Source of the DNA: Clostridia bacterium
GTDB taxonomy: Bacteria > Bacillota > Clostridia > Oscillospirales > UBA644
Direction of reading: 5' to 3'
Assembly (NCBI GenBank): GCA_017934975.1
Contig: JAGBIM010000026.1
Location: 96,457 to 158,089 of the forward strand
DNA: 61,633 nt
This document shows positions 18,514-26,956 of this stretch, piece by piece. Each line of letters starts with the position of its first letter. Positions within the stretch are counted from its first letter, which is position 1. Both the position numbers and the translations under genes were made by a program. The notes below the pieces were generated by a model. The model had not been told where the DNA came from. It was given only the letters and a program-made list of their open reading frames with translations, and searched no databases.

Positions 18514-18554
18514 TGATATACTTACAGTATATCATTTTTTTTTCGATCTGTCAA
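18514..18554 (-). promoter_or_regulatory. MFS gene promoter with palindromic operator
   Basis: Minus-strand TTGACA (18554-18549), 17-bp spacer, TATACT (18531-18526). The -10 box sits inside a perfect palindrome TGATATACT-TAC-AGTATATCA (18514-18534), a likely repressor site. Confidence 0.65.
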
Positions 18555-18563
18555 GGAAACCGC

Positions 18564-18593
18564 TTGACTTTTTGGTGCAAAATATGGTAAAAT
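18564..18593 (+). promoter_or_regulatory. GH20 gene promoter
   Basis: TTGACT (18564-18569), 18-bp spacer, TAAAAT (18588-18593). Its -35 box is about 10 bp from that of the divergent MFS promoter. Confidence 0.6.
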
Positions 18594-18630
18594 AGGGTGT
18601 AAAACAAAAAAATGAGAAAGAGGTATCCCC

Positions 18631-20007
18631 ATGCGAATGCCCATTCCCACCCCCAAGAGCCTTACCGAAGGCGCGGGTTCCGTCCCCGCTCTTCTTAAAA
18701 TTGCCCCTGCGGATCCCTGCTTTGCAGGCGCCGTCAGAGTGTACGAAACCCTCGCAAAACCCCTTCCGCAGGGCGATTGCGTTGCCGCAAAGATGATCAG
18801 AAAAGAGCTTCCCCAAGGGGCCTACGAAATTTCCGTCACCCCCGACGAGGTCACCGTCGCCGCGGGAGACAACGAGGGCGCGAATCACGCCTTTGCCACG
18901 CTTCTGCAGATCACCGAAAACGGTCGGATCCCCTGCTGTGAAATCCGCGACGAGAGCGGAAGCAGCTGGCGGGGGCTGATGCTGGACCTTTCCCGCTGCT
19001 GGCATGAAAAAGAGTATCTTTACCGTGCCGCCGACCTGTGCTGGCTCTACAAGGCAAACCGCCTGCAGCTGCACCTGACCGACGATCAGGGTATCCGTTT
19101 CCCCTTCCGCGCCTACCCCGAGGCAGTGCATGAAAAGCACTATACGGAAGAAGAACTGAAGGATTTTATCGCCTACTGCAACGACCGCGGCATCGTGGTG
19201 GTGCCCGAAATCGACGCTCCCGGCCACGCCATCCCCTTTACCAAGGCCTATCCCGAAATTTTCGGGCAGCAGCAAGGGATCATGTGCGCCTCCGAAAAAG
19301 CCTTCGACGCGTTGCGCGTCATGTATCAAGAGGTGGCGGATCTCTTCCCCGACTCCCCTTACATTCACGTGGGCGGCGACGAGGCGGCCATCAAAAAGTG
19401 GCTGGAATGCGACGAAAGCAAGGCCTATATGGCGAAGCATAACCTGGCCGACGAGCATCAGCTTTACGGCAACTACATCCTGCGCCTGGTGAATATCGTC
19501 AAGGATCTGGGACGCACCCCCGTGGTGTGGGAAGGCTTCGGCAAGGAATGCAACGAATTTTTGCCCAAGGACATTCTGGTCTTCGCCTGGGAATCTTATT
19601 ATCAGATTGCCCCCGAACTGCTGGAAGCGGGCTTTACGATTCTCAACGCCTCCTGGAAGCCTGCCTACGTGGTGACCCGCAGTAAAATGTGGGACCCCGA
19701 GGACATTCTGGACTGGGACAAAAACCGCTGGGAAAACTGGTGGGAGGTCTCCCGCGCATACGAAAAACCCATCGTCGTGCCCAAGGATTCCGCCATCGAC
19801 GGCGGCCAGATGTGCTCCTGGGGAGACAAGATGACCACCCATAACCCCTTCGGCACGGAGCAGGAAATGTGCAACGAGGAATTTGACTGCATCGCCCTGC
19901 GCTTCCCCGCCCTCTGCGAAAAGCTCTGGAATCCCTATACCACCCCCGACAAGGTCGCCTTCCGCGCCCGGATCAACGAAACCACGGAGTTGTGGAACAA
20001 CCTGTAA
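18631..20007 (+). CDS. GH20 β-N-acetylhexosaminidase, cytoplasmic
   Basis: Removes terminal GlcNAc/GalNAc residues by substrate-assisted catalysis. Contains an N-terminal GH20b-type domain (about 1-105) and the TIM-barrel with 'RGLMLDLSRCWH', 'RLQLHLTDDQG', 'VVVPEIDAPGHA' and the catalytic pair in 'HVGGDEA' (Asp polarises the acetamido group, Glu is the acid). There is no signal peptide, so it acts on imported oligosaccharides. 458 residues is on the short side, with no extra C-terminal module. Divergent from an MFS transporter. Confidence 0.92.
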   Translation: MRMPIPTPKSLTEGAGSVPALLKIAPADPCFAGAVRVYETLAKPLPQGDCVAAKMIRKELPQGAYEISVTPDEVTVAAGDNEGANHAFATLLQITENGRIPCCEIRDESGSSWRGLMLDLSRCWHEKEYLYRAADLCWLYKANRLQLHLTDDQGIRFPFRAYPEAVHEKHYTEEELKDFIAYCNDRGIVVVPEIDAPGHAIPFTKAYPEIFGQQQGIMCASEKAFDALRVMYQEVADLFPDSPYIHVGGDEAAIKKWLECDESKAYMAKHNLADEHQLYGNYILRLVNIVKDLGRTPVVWEGFGKECNEFLPKDILVFAWESYYQIAPELLEAGFTILNASWKPAYVVTRSKMWDPEDILDWDKNRWENWWEVSRAYEKPIVVPKDSAIDGGQMCSWGDKMTTHNPFGTEQEMCNEEFDCIALRFPALCEKLWNPYTTPDKVAFRARINETTELWNNL

Positions 20008-20024
20008 AGCAACGGAACAACGCG

Positions 20025-20063
20025 AAAGCCTCCGAAGAAAAAATCTTCGGAGGCTTTTTTTCC
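20025..20063 (+). terminator. Terminator of the GH20 gene
   Basis: 14-bp perfect stem AAAGCCTCCGAAGA (20025-20038) / TCTTCGGAGGCTTT (20044-20057) followed by a T run. Confidence 0.85.
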
Positions 20064-20104
20064 ATGCAAAAAAGGAAAGTTCCCACTTGTTGAATCAAAG
20101 CAAA

Positions 20105-20620
20105 TTATTGCTTGGTCAAAACGATCTTGACGGTTTCCCCTTCCAACTTTTCTTGCAGAATCAATTCCCCGTCCTCGTAGGTAAAGGCCTCTTTCTGACC
20201 GCCCATTTTCAGCGTTTCCCCGTCGAAGGAATATTCCGATTCCTGCGACAGTCCCGCAGATTTTACCCCTTGGGCAATGGCGTCGTCCAGGGTCAGCCCC
20301 TGCATGGCAAGAGCCTGCTCAAACTGGGCCCAGGTAACGCCCATTTCCGAAAGAAATCCGTCGCTTTTGAAAAGATCGCCGTAAAAATCCGTCATATCGT
20401 CCTTGTCCAAGGTCAGCTTGCAGGATCCGTCCGCCCCGAAGACGATGGTCACGGCGGTGTCGAGCGCGACTCCGAAAACGTCCCCCTCCATGCTTCCCTT
20501 CCACGTTCCCACGATGCTTTCCGCGGTCAGGGTTTCGGGAGAGTTTCCGCCGCCGTTGCAGGCCGCAAGACAGGTCAGAGAAAGCAGAAGCGCCAAGGTA
20601 AGTGCCAATATTTTTTTCAT
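20105..20620 (-). CDS. Small secreted lipoprotein, lipocalin-like, XRE-regulated
   Basis: 171 residues with signal peptide and lipobox LAAC (Cys at 21). The mature part begins with 'IVGTWKGSMEGD' and alternates short β strands, resembling the lipocalin-like or DUF4923-type β-barrels seen in gut bacterial lipoproteins; exact family uncertain. The promoter has an operator shared with the divergent XRE regulator gene, so expression is probably repressed by it. Confidence 0.72.
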   Translation of the reverse strand: MKKILALTLALLLSLTCLAACNGGGNSPETLTAESIVGTWKGSMEGDVFGVALDTAVTIVFGADGSCKLTLDKDDMTDFYGDLFKSDGFLSEMGVTWAQFEQALAMQGLTLDDAIAQGVKSAGLSQESEYSFDGETLKMGGQKEAFTYEDGELILQEKLEGETVKIVLTKQ

Positions 20621-20655
20621 GGTTCTTTCTTCCTTTCCAAAAAAGATTTATTAAT

Positions 20656-20684
20656 ATTATATCACATTATGCGATAAATGTCAA
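20656..20684 (-). promoter_or_regulatory. Lipoprotein promoter with operator site 1
   Basis: Minus-strand TTGACA (20684-20679), 17-bp spacer, TATAAT (20661-20656). The 17-bp palindrome TATCACATTATGCGATA (20660-20676) fills the spacer and touches the -10 box. Confidence 0.8.
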
Positions 20685-20710
20685 TATCTCAGGGTGAGAT
20701 TGTGTATAAT
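20685..20710 (+). promoter_or_regulatory. XRE gene promoter region with operator site 2
   Basis: TATCTCAGGGTGAGATT (20685-20701), same pattern as site 1 and centred 25 bp from it, immediately upstream of the -10 box TATAAT (20705-20710). The -35 box is weak. Confidence 0.65.
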
Positions 20711-20746
20711 ATTTTCAAGAAATTTCAAAAATGGAGGAAAAAAATC

Positions 20747-20962
20747 ATGCGTTTGCGAGACCTGCGGGAAGACAGAGACCTGACCCAAGCAAAAATTGCG
20801 GCCCTGCTGAACATCCGGCAAAATACCTATTCCCAATACGAAAACGGGCAGCGGCAGATTCCCATTCCCCTGCTGATCAAGCTGGCGGAATACTACGGGG
20901 TCTCGGTGGATTACGTTCTTCGCGTAACCGACGAGAAAAAGCCCTACCCCAAGGCCCCCTGA
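20747..20962 (+). CDS. XRE-family small transcriptional regulator
   Basis: 71-residue protein that is almost wholly a Cro/CI helix-turn-helix: 'LREDRDLTQAKIAALLNIRQNTYSQYENGQRQIPIPLLIKLAEYYGVSVDYVL'. The recognition helix is around NIRQNTYSQYENG. ATG at 20747 is chosen over an upstream in-frame ATG because GGAGG lies 9 bp before it. Three copies of a matching palindrome in its own promoter, the divergent lipoprotein promoter and a nearby promoter at 21015 point to autoregulation and a local regulon. Confidence 0.88.
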   Translation: MRLRDLREDRDLTQAKIAALLNIRQNTYSQYENGQRQIPIPLLIKLAEYYGVSVDYVLRVTDEKKPYPKAP

Positions 20963-20964
20963 GG

Positions 20965-20993
20965 GAGCAGAGAACTTTCCTCTGCTCTTTTTT
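20965..20993 (+). terminator. Terminator of the XRE gene
   Basis: GAGCAGAG (20965-20972) / CTCTGCTC (20980-20987) followed by six T. Confidence 0.8.
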
Positions 20994-21014
20994 ATGCGCC
21001 GGTGGGGACGCATC

Positions 21015-21043
21015 TTGACTTTTATCTCAATTTGTGATATAAT
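21015..21043 (+). promoter_or_regulatory. Orphan promoter with operator site 3
   Basis: TTGACT (21015-21020), 17-bp spacer, TATAAT (21038-21043), with palindrome TATCTCAATTTGTGATA at 21023-21039, placed exactly as in the lipoprotein promoter. No plus-strand gene follows; it reads into the 3' end of the convergent M20 peptidase gene. Confidence 0.7.
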
Positions 21044-21083
21044 ACAACGGTCCCCCATCCATTCGCAAAAACGTTTTATTTTA

Positions 21084-22520
21084 TCAGCACTCTTTCATCA
21101 GCCGAACATAAAACTCCGCAGTTTTTCCGACTTTTTCCAGCGGGATCCGCTCGTTGTTTCCGTGGATGGTGGCCCGTTCCTCGGAGGAGAGGGCCATGGC
21201 GGAAAAACGGTAGACCTTGTCGGAAATGCGGCCGTAATGGCGGGAGTCGGAGCATTGGACCATGAGATAAGGGGAAACCAAGCACCCCGTCCAGGTTTCC
21301 GCAACGGCCTTTTCCACGATTTTCCACCCTTCACAATCGGTACGGGAAATGCGGCTGGGCTCCATGTGGCTGCCCACGGTGACGGTGATATTGGGATCGT
21401 TGATGATCTTTTCCAGGCGTTTTTTCGCCCCTTCCACCGAATCGGCGGGGTTGAGCCGCAGGTTGGCGGTCATGGTTGCTTCGGGAGGAATCACGTTGGG
21501 GGCGGAGCTTCCTTCCATTTGGGTGAAGGCCACGGTGGTGCGCAGAAGGGCGTTGATCTCGCCGCCCTGCTTTTTGCCCAACAGATCCAACACCCAGCCG
21601 AACAGACCGATGTTGGCGAAAATAATCCTATAAAGGAAGGACGAGTGGCGTCCCAGGGTATCGAACATTTCCGCCGCAGGCTTGGTCAACCGCATGGGGA
21701 AGGGATGATTTTCTACGGCACAGCAGGCCTTGGAAAGAATTCCCACGGGAGTGTGGGGCTTGGGTGCGGAGGCGTGCCCGCCTTGGGATTTCACCGAAAA
21801 GGTCACGTTCATCATGCCCTTTTCCGCAATTCCCACCACGCCGCAGGGAGCTTTGACGCCGGGAAAAACCTTCTCCACCACGGCGCCCCCTTCGTCTAAA
21901 ACGAGGGCGGGATCGATCCCGTTTTCCGCAAAATAATCCACGATATGCACGGCGCCCATGCCGTTGACCTCTTCTCCGCCGGAGAAGGCAAAATACACGT
22001 CCCGTTTGGGGACAAATCCACGGGAGATCAAGGTGTTTGCCGCGAACAGGATTCCGTTAAAGGTGACCTTGGTATCCAGCGTCCCCCGTCCCCACAGAAT
22101 TCCGTTTTCGATCTCCCCGCCGAAGGGGTCCTTTTCCCATTGATCCCGATTGACGGGCACCACGTCGTAGTGGGCCATCAGCACGGAGGGATTTCCTTCC
22201 TCCCGTCCTTTCCAGCGGAACAGAAGCCCCCGATCGGGCAACCGATCCAAGGAACAGACCCGAAAAACCTCGGGATACAGCTCGGGCAACAGAGCGATGA
22301 GCTTTTCAAATTCTTCATCCTCTTCTTCCGCAGGATTATAGCGGGACACGGTGCGGCATTGCACCAGCTTTTGCAGGGCCAAAACCGCCTCATCCCCGTC
22401 CAACTCCTCCGGCTCCGCAGAGAGCACGGGGGCGGTCTTAGGACGAAACAGAGCGGCGCGCAGAAGTAAAATTCCGATCAACAGAGCGAAAATTCCCAGA
22501 CAAATCCACAGATACACCAT
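21084..22520 (-). CDS. M20-family metallopeptidase, membrane-anchored
   Basis: Zinc-dependent carboxypeptidase/dipeptidase. An N-terminal membrane helix (1-25) is followed by the M20 domain: first metal ligands in 'LMAHYDVVPV', the bridging Asp in 'GRGTLDTK', the catalytic Glu pair in 'SGGEEVNGMGA', a dimerisation domain with 'SQGGHASAPKPHTPVGIL', and the final metal-binding His in 'CSDSRHYG'. 478 residues. The start lies 2 bp after the stop of the upstream membrane protein gene, so it is part of a three-gene operon. Acts on peptides or acylated amino acids; substrate unknown. Confidence 0.9.
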   Translation of the reverse strand: MVYLWICLGIFALLIGILLLRAALFRPKTAPVLSAEPEELDGDEAVLALQKLVQCRTVSRYNPAEEEDEEFEKLIALLPELYPEVFRVCSLDRLPDRGLLFRWKGREEGNPSVLMAHYDVVPVNRDQWEKDPFGGEIENGILWGRGTLDTKVTFNGILFAANTLISRGFVPKRDVYFAFSGGEEVNGMGAVHIVDYFAENGIDPALVLDEGGAVVEKVFPGVKAPCGVVGIAEKGMMNVTFSVKSQGGHASAPKPHTPVGILSKACCAVENHPFPMRLTKPAAEMFDTLGRHSSFLYRIIFANIGLFGWVLDLLGKKQGGEINALLRTTVAFTQMEGSSAPNVIPPEATMTANLRLNPADSVEGAKKRLEKIINDPNITVTVGSHMEPSRISRTDCEGWKIVEKAVAETWTGCLVSPYLMVQCSDSRHYGRISDKVYRFSAMALSSEERATIHGNNERIPLEKVGKTAEFYVRLMKEC

Positions 22521-22522
22521 CG

Positions 22523-23188
22523 TTACACCACGCCTTTTTTATAGAGGATCCGCCCCAGAATCAAGGTGAACACGACCCCCACGGGAACCATGATTCCCAC
22601 GGTGCCTTCGTTGAGGGCGGGGACGAAAATAAAGAGGATCAGCATCAGCAAAATGGGGGCGATCGCCAGCTTCCGGTTGCGGGAAATAAAGACCACGCCC
22701 AAGCCGCCGAAGAGGGCGGGCACCAGTTGATCAAAGGCAGGCGTGAGAGCGGGGTTCTCCAAAAGGGGCGTCAGAGGAACGATGAGAACCACCCCGAGAA
22801 TGATGATGAGGGTGGTGACGATGGAAGAAACGGCGATGGCGATGGTGGACACCACTTCCCCCTCCTCGGAGGAGGCTTTCACCTCCGCCTGTTCCAAGGC
22901 GTTGAGGGCGCAAGGGAGCTTCAGGTTGGAAATATTCCCCGTTACGAAGGACAGATAAGATCCGCCTGCCCCCAGCATGGGGATGTAAGAAATAACCTCC
23001 ACCACACCCACGGCCCAATACATGGGTGCCGTGGCCATCAGCCCACCCAAAAGGCCCTGCCAGTCGGGCATCGCGTGATAAAGAATGGCTACCACAATAG
23101 GAAACGCCATCAGAATTCCCATCACCGAAAGGTTCCAGATCAACCCCCAGCGATAGACCCGTTCAATATAAGGCTTTTGTTGCTTCAT
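22523..23188 (-). CDS. Membrane protein, likely transporter component paired with the DUF5058 protein
   Basis: 221 residues with about five or six hydrophobic helices and a soluble loop 'NALEQAEVKASSEEGEVVSTIAIAVSSIVTT'. Its gene sits 3 bp downstream of the DUF5058 gene and 2 bp upstream of the peptidase gene. Parts of the second half ('PVGVVFTLILGRILYKKG') look transporter-like, but I do not recognise a named family. The conserved pairing suggests a two-component membrane carrier for peptides or amino acids. Confidence 0.65.
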   Translation of the reverse strand: MKQQKPYIERVYRWGLIWNLSVMGILMAFPIVVAILYHAMPDWQGLLGGLMATAPMYWAVGVVEVISYIPMLGAGGSYLSFVTGNISNLKLPCALNALEQAEVKASSEEGEVVSTIAIAVSSIVTTLIIILGVVLIVPLTPLLENPALTPAFDQLVPALFGGLGVVFISRNRKLAIAPILLMLILFIFVPALNEGTVGIMVPVGVVFTLILGRILYKKGVV

Positions 23189-23191
23189 CGT

Positions 23192-24007
23192 TTACACCTC
23201 CCCGCCAAAGAGCGCCGTAAAGGGAATGGCGCTGATCATGCCGACGATCAGGCTGACGGGCAACGCGTAATCGGCGATCCAATGGACTTTTTTGAACTTT
23301 TTCGACAGAATTCCCAACACCGCCATGATCACCGCGGAAACGGCCATGACACAGACGGGAACCAGTCCCGAGGTTGCGGTATACTGTACGGTTTGTTGAA
23401 TCTTTTCTCCGTTCTCCACCACGGTTTTCGTCTGGGTCACAAGTCCCGAGGCGTCCGCCGTCCAAAGACGGGACACGTTGCAGAACACGTAGCCTACGAA
23501 GGCGGAGATCATACCGAGAAAGAGGGAATTCTGGAACACGTCCGCCCACTTTTTGTCCCGCTTTTCCAGAGAAGACATGCCCTTCTGCATCTTCTTGCAG
23601 AGGACGGGCACCAACCAGATGCCCACCATAATGGAAATCGTCATGACCAGAGCGATGGTGACGAATTGGGAGGCGGTGGAAACCGATCCCGTCATTCCCA
23701 TGGCAAGGGCGGTGTTTTCCGCGGCGATGGTCTCGTAGGACAGAGATCCAACCACGCTCAGCCGCAGCCAGGGCAGGGGAATTCCCAATTTCTTGGACAG
23801 AGCGATGACGCTGATGACGATGGCCACCGCAGGGGCCACGGTAAAGATGGCGGCGGTACGGGCAATTTTCCGTAATTTTTTCCGATCCATCCCCAATTCC
23901 ACGCCCCGCTTCCAGGCCTTGACCAGGAAAAAGACCGATTGCCCCAAAACCACGGCAATGATCACGGCGACGAGAATAAAGAGGATGGTTGCGTTGGTAT
24001 CAAACAT
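23192..24007 (-). CDS. DUF5058-type membrane protein
   Basis: 271 residues, about six helices, opening with 'ILFILVAVIIAVVLGQSVFFLVKAWKRG', which matches my recollection of DUF5058 proteins. A loop 'NTALAMGMTGSVSTASQF' lies in the middle and a periplasmic insertion (residues ~175-205) before the last helices. ATG at 24007 has GGGAGGAAA 6 bp upstream; the much longer open frame upstream is not supported. First gene of the operon with the 221-aa membrane protein and M20 peptidase. Confidence 0.65.
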   Translation of the reverse strand: MFDTNATILFILVAVIIAVVLGQSVFFLVKAWKRGVELGMDRKKLRKIARTAAIFTVAPAVAIVISVIALSKKLGIPLPWLRLSVVGSLSYETIAAENTALAMGMTGSVSTASQFVTIALVMTISIMVGIWLVPVLCKKMQKGMSSLEKRDKKWADVFQNSLFLGMISAFVGYVFCNVSRLWTADASGLVTQTKTVVENGEKIQQTVQYTATSGLVPVCVMAVSAVIMAVLGILSKKFKKVHWIADYALPVSLIVGMISAIPFTALFGGEV

Positions 24008-24040
24008 GCAAATTTCCTCCCAATCGTAACAAGTGTCTTC

Positions 24041-24069
24041 ATTATAGCACACTTTCCCGCAAAATGCAA
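24041..24069 (-). promoter_or_regulatory. Promoter of the DUF5058-M20 operon
   Basis: Minus-strand TTGCAT (24069-24064), 17-bp spacer, TATAAT (24046-24041). Confidence 0.7.
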
Positions 24070-24110
24070 GAGCAAAACGCATTGACTTGCCGAAGTTTTC
24101 GGTCCCGTCC

Positions 24111-24139
24111 TTGACAAAGACAGAAAAGTATATTATAAT
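24111..24139 (+). promoter_or_regulatory. Promoter of the three-lipoprotein operon
   Basis: TTGACA (24111-24116), 17-bp spacer, TATAAT (24134-24139); leader about 80 nt to the ATG at 24225. Confidence 0.8.
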
Positions 24140-24224
24140 AAAAGTATTCAACGGCCGGCAAAAGCGGTCCGGTTCGTATACTTTTGCATGATTCGAAAAA
24201 ACAACATAAAAAGGAGAACGCACC

Positions 24225-25370
24225 ATGAAAAAGATGTTTGCCCTGTTCCTGGTCCTCGTCCTGGCTTTGTCCTTGGTTGCCTGCCAAGACGCGGCCACAG
24301 AAGATGGCGGAGAAGAAAGCGAAGAAGAAGCAGTATCCTTCGCACCTCAGACGGCCGAGGAGTTTTTCGAAGCGGTACTCAATGATTTTAACAGCCGCAC
24401 GGAATACCGCCGCCGCAGTGAGTCCTATCCGGAAAAACCGGAAGAAGGGGACATTCTCGACCTGTACGTTACGAACGCCGGGACCGAAGAGCAGACTCTT
24501 TCGGGAACCTTGAAGGAGAAAGAAACCGGTGCGATCAACTCTCTTTACGGGGAAGGGAACACGTTGGCAAAGGGCCCCTCTCTTGCCACCCAAAACCTCG
24601 TGCAGTATGTCGTTACGGAAGAAAGTGCGGTTCCGCTGCATTTGGAGACCCTCAACGTCTCCCTCTGCCTGTTGCCGGCGTCTATGGAAACAACCCTGTT
24701 TGACGGTTCCATCGGGGAATATCTCACCGACGCAACTCTTGCTTCTGCCGAAAACGGTGCTTTTACGCTGACCGTACGGCTCAAGGAAGAAGACGTTTTG
24801 AATCTCAACGATTTTGAATCGATCGTTGACGAAGTAGACTACGGTTATCCCACGGAAATCGTTTACACCGCAGATAAAACGGGGGCGTTGTCGTCGCTGG
24901 AGTATTCCCTGCAACGGTCCGAAAAAAGAACGATCATGATCATGCGCTTCTCTTACGGATCCGAGACGACGGAAAAGCCCGCATGGTTTAACAAGGAAAA
25001 CCCCTTGGAAAGCGGGGAATCCTTCCGTGCTTCGATCTGCTACAAGCTGGAAAAGGGACTCAAAAGCATTTACCTTTCCGAAGATACGGAAGGACTGGTT
25101 CTTTCGGTGGGCGCGGCACAGAAATCCGACGACGTGGTCCGCATCCCCGATCATTTTCCGACCGATTTCCGATTCGATTCAAGAAACAGCAACGCACGGT
25201 GCGTGATCTTTTCCGAATGGAAACCCGAAATGGATTTCGGCAGATACACCACCACGGACGTTTTCTTTGTCAAAGGAGCCCGTCCCGAGGGGGAAACCAA
25301 CAAAGGTCTTTTCTTTGAAGGAGAATGGGAAATGAAAAACGGGATTCCGACCCCCATCAAGAAAAAATAA
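24225..25370 (+). CDS. Lipoprotein, paralogue A of a tandem family
   Basis: 381 residues with signal peptide and lipobox LVAC (Cys at 20), then an acidic stretch (EDGGEESEEE) and an α/β domain. Shared with the protein at 26957: 'EDFLE/EEFFEAVL.DLN.R..YHRRSE.YPDKPE', 'GTAEQTVSGT', 'VIYKADKTGTLTSLE', 'KPAWFNEEDPL' and the identical C-terminus 'FFEGEWEMKNG.PTPI'. No known domain recognised. Role probably at the outer face of the membrane; it could be an extracytoplasmic ligand or stress-response protein. First of three lipoprotein genes in one transcript. Confidence 0.78.
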   Translation: MKKMFALFLVLVLALSLVACQDAATEDGGEESEEEAVSFAPQTAEEFFEAVLNDFNSRTEYRRRSESYPEKPEEGDILDLYVTNAGTEEQTLSGTLKEKETGAINSLYGEGNTLAKGPSLATQNLVQYVVTEESAVPLHLETLNVSLCLLPASMETTLFDGSIGEYLTDATLASAENGAFTLTVRLKEEDVLNLNDFESIVDEVDYGYPTEIVYTADKTGALSSLEYSLQRSEKRTIMIMRFSYGSETTEKPAWFNKENPLESGESFRASICYKLEKGLKSIYLSEDTEGLVLSVGAAQKSDDVVRIPDHFPTDFRFDSRNSNARCVIFSEWKPEMDFGRYTTTDVFFVKGARPEGETNKGLFFEGEWEMKNGIPTPIKKK

Positions 25371-25386
25371 ACGGGAGATCTGACCG

Positions 25387-26940
25387 ATGAAAAAATGGAT
25401 TGCATTTTTATTGACGATTCTTCTTGCCCTTCCGCTTGCAGCCTGTACCGGAGAAGTCCCCCAAAACGCGGATGACCTCTCCGTCCAAGAAGGGTTCGGC
25501 GGAATATGGTATAACTCCGCGGGACGGAAGCTGGAACTGAAGAGCGACGGAACCTATCTGCTTGCCGACGAGGTGGAAGGCGGAAAGTGGGAAAAGAAAA
25601 GCGAAACCGATGCGGAATGCACCGACGTATACGGAACATTCTCCGCAACCTACGCAAAGGAAGATTCGGAAGAACGCCTCACCTTCGGTCCTTACGGAGA
25701 ATTCCACCGCGCAACGGAAGAAGAACTGTCCCGCTTTGAAAAAGGATTAAACCTGCCCCTTCACAGCGTCAGCTTCTTCCATCAGGGCCTTGCCGTTTCC
25801 AGTCAGGGAAAAGAAAACGCACCCGCCACACTTGCCGTCATCAATCGGGACGGGTTGGCTCTTTCCGTTCCGGAAAACGCCGCCTTCGGCCGTGTGGAAT
25901 TCTTCGGAGACCTGCTGATCTTTGATAAAGGCATCACGAATTTCACCACGGGGAAAGCCGTTGCCGTCGGACAAGAAATTTTCCAATCGGGAGAAGAACA
26001 CGTGATCCTGATCAAGAACGATTCCTCCCGATACGGAGTTGTTTACGCCGTCTATGACAAAAAAGGAAACGCCGTGGTAGACTGGGCTCCCATTGAAAGA
26101 CAAGGAGCCGAGGGCGAGATCCCCGCATTTACGGAATACGTATACGTAAACCACGCGGACGGCCTTCTTTACCATGACACCTTCGCCCCGGGGACGGATG
26201 GGAGACGAACCCGAATCTATTACTTCTTCAACCCCGTAAGCGGGGAAAAATTCCGCGTAGAAGCCCCCGAAAACGGCGACATCGACATCCGCCTGGAGTC
26301 CGGTCCCGTCTTCTATGCCACCGCCGAGGAACGGTACTCCTTCGCATCCGACTGGACCTCCCCCGCAACCCCCGTGGAGCTTGACAGCTTCCGCGTTACC
26401 AAAGAGGGTAAGGTGGAGCAGGTTCCCCCATTCCAAACCTCTGTCCGCCCCCAGGGAGACTGGTTTATCTGCATCGGGAGCGAGGAAACGGAAGGAAAAA
26501 CGATCGTGACCAACGGAATCACGGGAGAAACCTTCTCTTTCAATCTGCCTACGGAAAAAATGCTGATCAAAATCACAGAGCATTACTGTGCCGTCGCTTA
26601 CAAAACCGAAGAAAAGGGCCAACACAAGCTTGCACTTTTTGATCTGAATGGGTCCCCCCTCTGCGATCCCATTGAGGAGCCGGAATTCCGAGTCAACGGA
26701 ACGCCGGACACCTACAGTCTTGGATGGAAGTCCTTTGAAGACGGAACGTTCTTCCTGTATGACGAAAAGGAAGAGGATACCGTTCACGTCTATAACGCAA
26801 AGGGCGAACGGATCAACACCATTCAAAACGACAATTTCGTCTCTTACTGCGGAGACGGCATCTTCTTCGTCGAGGACCGTTGCTTGGATGCTTACGGACG
26901 GGTGCTGATCCCCCACGCAACCTTTTTGACCGCAGAATAA
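25387..26940 (+). CDS. Lipoprotein with WG/β-propeller-like repeats
   Basis: 517 residues; signal peptide with lipobox LAAC (Cys at 20). An N-terminal lipocalin-like segment ('GGIWYNSAGRKLELKSDGTYLLADEVEGGKWEKKSE') resembles single-domain sensors of this type; the rest consists of β-rich units of the kind 'FDLNGSPLCDP', 'VYDKKGNAVVDW', 'VYNAKGERINTI', 'VINRDGLALSV', similar to WG-type repeats. It lies 16 bp after paralogue A and 16 bp before paralogue B, so it is part of the same operon. Function unknown. Confidence 0.72.
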   Translation: MKKWIAFLLTILLALPLAACTGEVPQNADDLSVQEGFGGIWYNSAGRKLELKSDGTYLLADEVEGGKWEKKSETDAECTDVYGTFSATYAKEDSEERLTFGPYGEFHRATEEELSRFEKGLNLPLHSVSFFHQGLAVSSQGKENAPATLAVINRDGLALSVPENAAFGRVEFFGDLLIFDKGITNFTTGKAVAVGQEIFQSGEEHVILIKNDSSRYGVVYAVYDKKGNAVVDWAPIERQGAEGEIPAFTEYVYVNHADGLLYHDTFAPGTDGRRTRIYYFFNPVSGEKFRVEAPENGDIDIRLESGPVFYATAEERYSFASDWTSPATPVELDSFRVTKEGKVEQVPPFQTSVRPQGDWFICIGSEETEGKTIVTNGITGETFSFNLPTEKMLIKITEHYCAVAYKTEEKGQHKLALFDLNGSPLCDPIEEPEFRVNGTPDTYSLGWKSFEDGTFFLYDEKEEDTVHVYNAKGERINTIQNDNFVSYCGDGIFFVEDRCLDAYGRVLIPHATFLTAE

Positions 26941-26956
26941 AAAGGAGGCCTTACCT

